DNA of 64,000 nt from Szabonella sp046295215 (GTDB lineage: Bacteria > Pseudomonadota > Alphaproteobacteria > Rhodobacterales > Rhodobacteraceae): assembly GCA_046295215.1 (NCBI GenBank), contig JBKBNP010000004.1, positions 1 through 64,000 of the forward strand, read 5' to 3'. Each line of letters starts with the position of its first letter. Within the stretch, counting starts at the first letter, position 1. The position numbers were made by a program, and so were the translations under genes. Of the stretch, positions 62,201-64,000 are shown piece after piece. A model generated the notes under the pieces. That model made no database searches and was not told where the DNA came from. It worked only from the letters and a program-made list of their open reading frames with translations.

Positions 62201-64000
62201 CCGAGGATCGCCCCGGTATTGGTGGTGGTGCCCGCGGTATTGGTCAGATCGCCGGTGATGGCATTGGTGTTGTCGAAAGTGCCCGAATTCGCAAGGCTGG
62301 CAATCGTGCCCGCGTTGGAGCCGGTGCCCGCGTTGGTGACCGCCCCCGCAAAGGCCCCGGCGGAGTTGGCAAAGGTGGCGTCGTTCTGCACTGGCCCGGC
62401 GATTGTGCCCTGGTTGGTCAGCGTTCCCGCCGTGACCGTGGTGAGGCCGGTATAGGTGTTCAAACCGGTCAGGATCAACTCACCATCACCAATCTTCTCG
62501 ACCGGGCGGCCTGCGGCATCCTCGCCGATTGCGCCCGATTGTGTGGCGCTGCCCAGCGTAACCTGCAATTGCGTGTCATCGCTGGCCAGCGTGATCGGCG
62601 TGATGTTGTCGATGCCGGCGGCATAGTCGATGACCGAGCCGAAGGTGGTGATCATGCCCGCAGCGCCGCCCCCGGCAAGGTTGCTTTCCAGCCGCAGGGT
62701 CGCATCGGGCAGGGCATCTGGTGCGCTGGCGCTGCCGACGAAGATCGAGGCCGTGCCGGTATTGTCGCCCGACAGCACAAGCGTTCCGGAAACCACCGTC
62801 AGGTTGTTCACCGCATTGTCGCCCGACAGCGTCAGCGTGCCGCTGCCGACCTTGGTCACGCCGGAGGTGCCGGTGATCGTGCCCGCAAAGGCCGTATCGG
62901 CACTGTTGCCGCCCGTTGTCAGAACCGCATTCGCCGCGATGGCACCGGTTCCGCTGAACTGCGCGATGGTTTCATCGGCGCTGACCAGCAACGTGCCGCC
63001 TACAAGGAGGACAGAGTTCGCGTCGGCAATCGCCGAACCGCCCGTGACCTCCAGCGTGCCGGAATTGACCGTTGTCAGTCCGGTGTAGGTATTCGTGCCC
63101 GACAGCGTGAAGGTGCCGGTGCCCTGCACTGTCAGCCCGCCAGACCCCGAGATCGCCCCGGAGAAGTCGGTGCTGGTGGCATTGCCGGTGGTGAGGGTCG
63201 CGCCGTCAAGGCTCACGATCCCGGTTCCCGCAAGGCTGCCGATGGTTTCGGCGGTGGTGATGATGAAGGTGCCCGACCCGTTGACGGTCAGGTTCTCGTC
63301 ATCCGCGATGCCGCCATTGTTGCTGATGAGGCTGCCGGAGGCCACCGTGATGGCATTGCCCGAGGTATCAAGACTGCCGCCGCCGTTCAGGATCACGTTG
63401 CCGCCGTCGATCAGCGCCGAGGATGCCCCCGACACCGTGCCGGTGATCGTGGTCGTGGCGGCGGTGGAGGTGATCGCACCCGCACCGTTCAGCGTGCCGG
63501 TGATCTGGCCGCCATTGAGCGTTTGCAGCCCGGTGGAGGTGACCGTCCCGGCCATCGTGCCGCCTTGCTGCGTGTAGCTGCCGGTGGTGATGGCCGCAGC
63601 GCCATCGATCGTGCCTTCGACCAGCGTCAGCGAGGCAACATTGTCAGCCGCGTTGTTGGTCAGGGTGCCGACATTGATGGTGACAGCGGCCGTTGCCGCG
63701 AGCCCACCGCTCTGGTTGTTCAGCGTGCCGTCGTTGTTGATGTTGACCGTGCCCGAGGCGATGGTTCCGGTCAGGATCGTCTCGTTCGACATTACCGCAA
63801 CTGCGCCACTGCCGGACAACGTGCCGGAGATGGTGCCGCCCGACAGGGTCTGCGCGCCGCTCGCGTTGATGATGCCATCCATCACGGCATTGTTCGACTG
63901 GTTGAACGTGTCGGTCACGATCTCCCCGGCGCCGTTGATCGTGCCGCCCGTCTGCACGACGGTTGCAAGGGTCTGTGCCGCGTCGTTCGTGTAGGTGCCG
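59280..64000 (-). CDS. Large repetitive autotransporter (5' end outside window, gap inside)
   Basis: The reading frame enters from beyond 64000 and stops at 59280. The passenger is long, Gly/Thr/Asn-rich and repetitive (SGTNTYTGLTTVNSGTLEVTG-type autotransporter-associated beta-strand repeats, then many AGTIASL and TNAGT units), consistent with a beta-helix. The last about 280 residues form an autotransporter barrel with alternating segments and a C-terminal Phe (QVRLSF). The 100-N gap at 62098-62197 shifts the apparent frame by one because its length is arbitrary. Likely an adhesin or surface structure. No start or signal peptide is visible. Confidence 0.87.
61549..62250 (-). repeat. Long direct repeat in the autotransporter passenger, broken by the gap
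   Basis: 61549-61725 and 61921-62097 are nearly identical (372-base period), and the sequence right after 61725 recurs right after the gap at 62198. The unresolved bases therefore lie at a repeat junction. Confidence 0.85.
62098..62197. other. Assembly gap of 100 N
   Basis: Exactly 100 undefined bases, a placeholder length. True gap size is unknown. Confidence 0.99.

Noticed and set aside
61825..62201. Real frameshift in the autotransporter
   Set aside because: The change of frame falls exactly at the 100-N placeholder, so it is an assembly artefact.

Overview
The window looks like a chromosomal scaffold from an alphaproteobacterium of the Rhodobacterales (Rhodobacter/Paracoccus-like). The support is high GC, tight operons with many 4-nt ATGA overlaps, an FdsGBA-type soluble NAD-linked formate dehydrogenase, the oxygen-dependent (CobG/CobF/CobN) route to cobalamin, a GAF-containing PtsP, and CtrA-like TTAA-N7-TTAAC boxes. 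One 100-N assembly gap lies at 62098-62197. No rRNA, tRNA or CRISPR array was seen. Family names rest on motif recognition by eye; no database search was run.

Layout. 1-8 kb: the tail of an IS3-type transposase, then an oxyanion block with molybdate uptake (short ModE-like regulator, modABC), a TauE/SafE exporter, a chromate pair (rhodanese-ChrB, ChrA) and an Acr3-like carrier. 8-22 kb: housekeeping genes (ptsP, lysC, purU, purD, xseA, ftsY, yciB) with an AlkB-like hydroxylase, a lysoplasmalogenase-like protein and a drug/metabolite-type transporter. 22-29 kb: formate dehydrogenase operon fdsG-fdsB-(DUF4287)-fdsA-fdhD-fdsD behind a LysR regulator, with two palindromes in its promoter region. 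The modABC block could supply its molybdenum.

30-49 kb: a cobalamin regulon. Two minus-strand cobalamin riboswitches sit upstream of cbiM-cobF and of DUF1636-cobW-cobN-cobG-cobH-cobI-cobJ-cobL-cobE-cobM-cobB-cobA. cobK is antisense inside the second cluster, and cobO and cobQ lie on the plus strand. Most corrin-ring steps from uroporphyrinogen III to cobyric acid are covered; cobS, cobT and the late nucleotide-loop genes are not in the window.

49-59 kb: the most unusual region. An OmpA-like protein, a secreted caspase-fold protein with a C-terminal peptidoglycan-binding-like region, two small exported proteins, an ExbB/TolQ-like channel, two ExbD/TolR-like proteins (one with Asn at the usual Asp), a TonB/TolA-like Ala/Pro-rich protein, a transmembrane Ser/Thr kinase and a PP2C phosphatase are packed together. 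The TonB-like protein and the kinase end in the same roughly 210-residue exported domain with a conserved cysteine pair. I infer an energised, phospho-regulated envelope system; its function is unknown. 59-64 kb: a large repetitive autotransporter, cut by the window edge and the assembly gap.

Seven intergenic copies of a hairpin-rich element, with stems that differ in sequence but remain complementary, lie between 13.8 and 47.3 kb.
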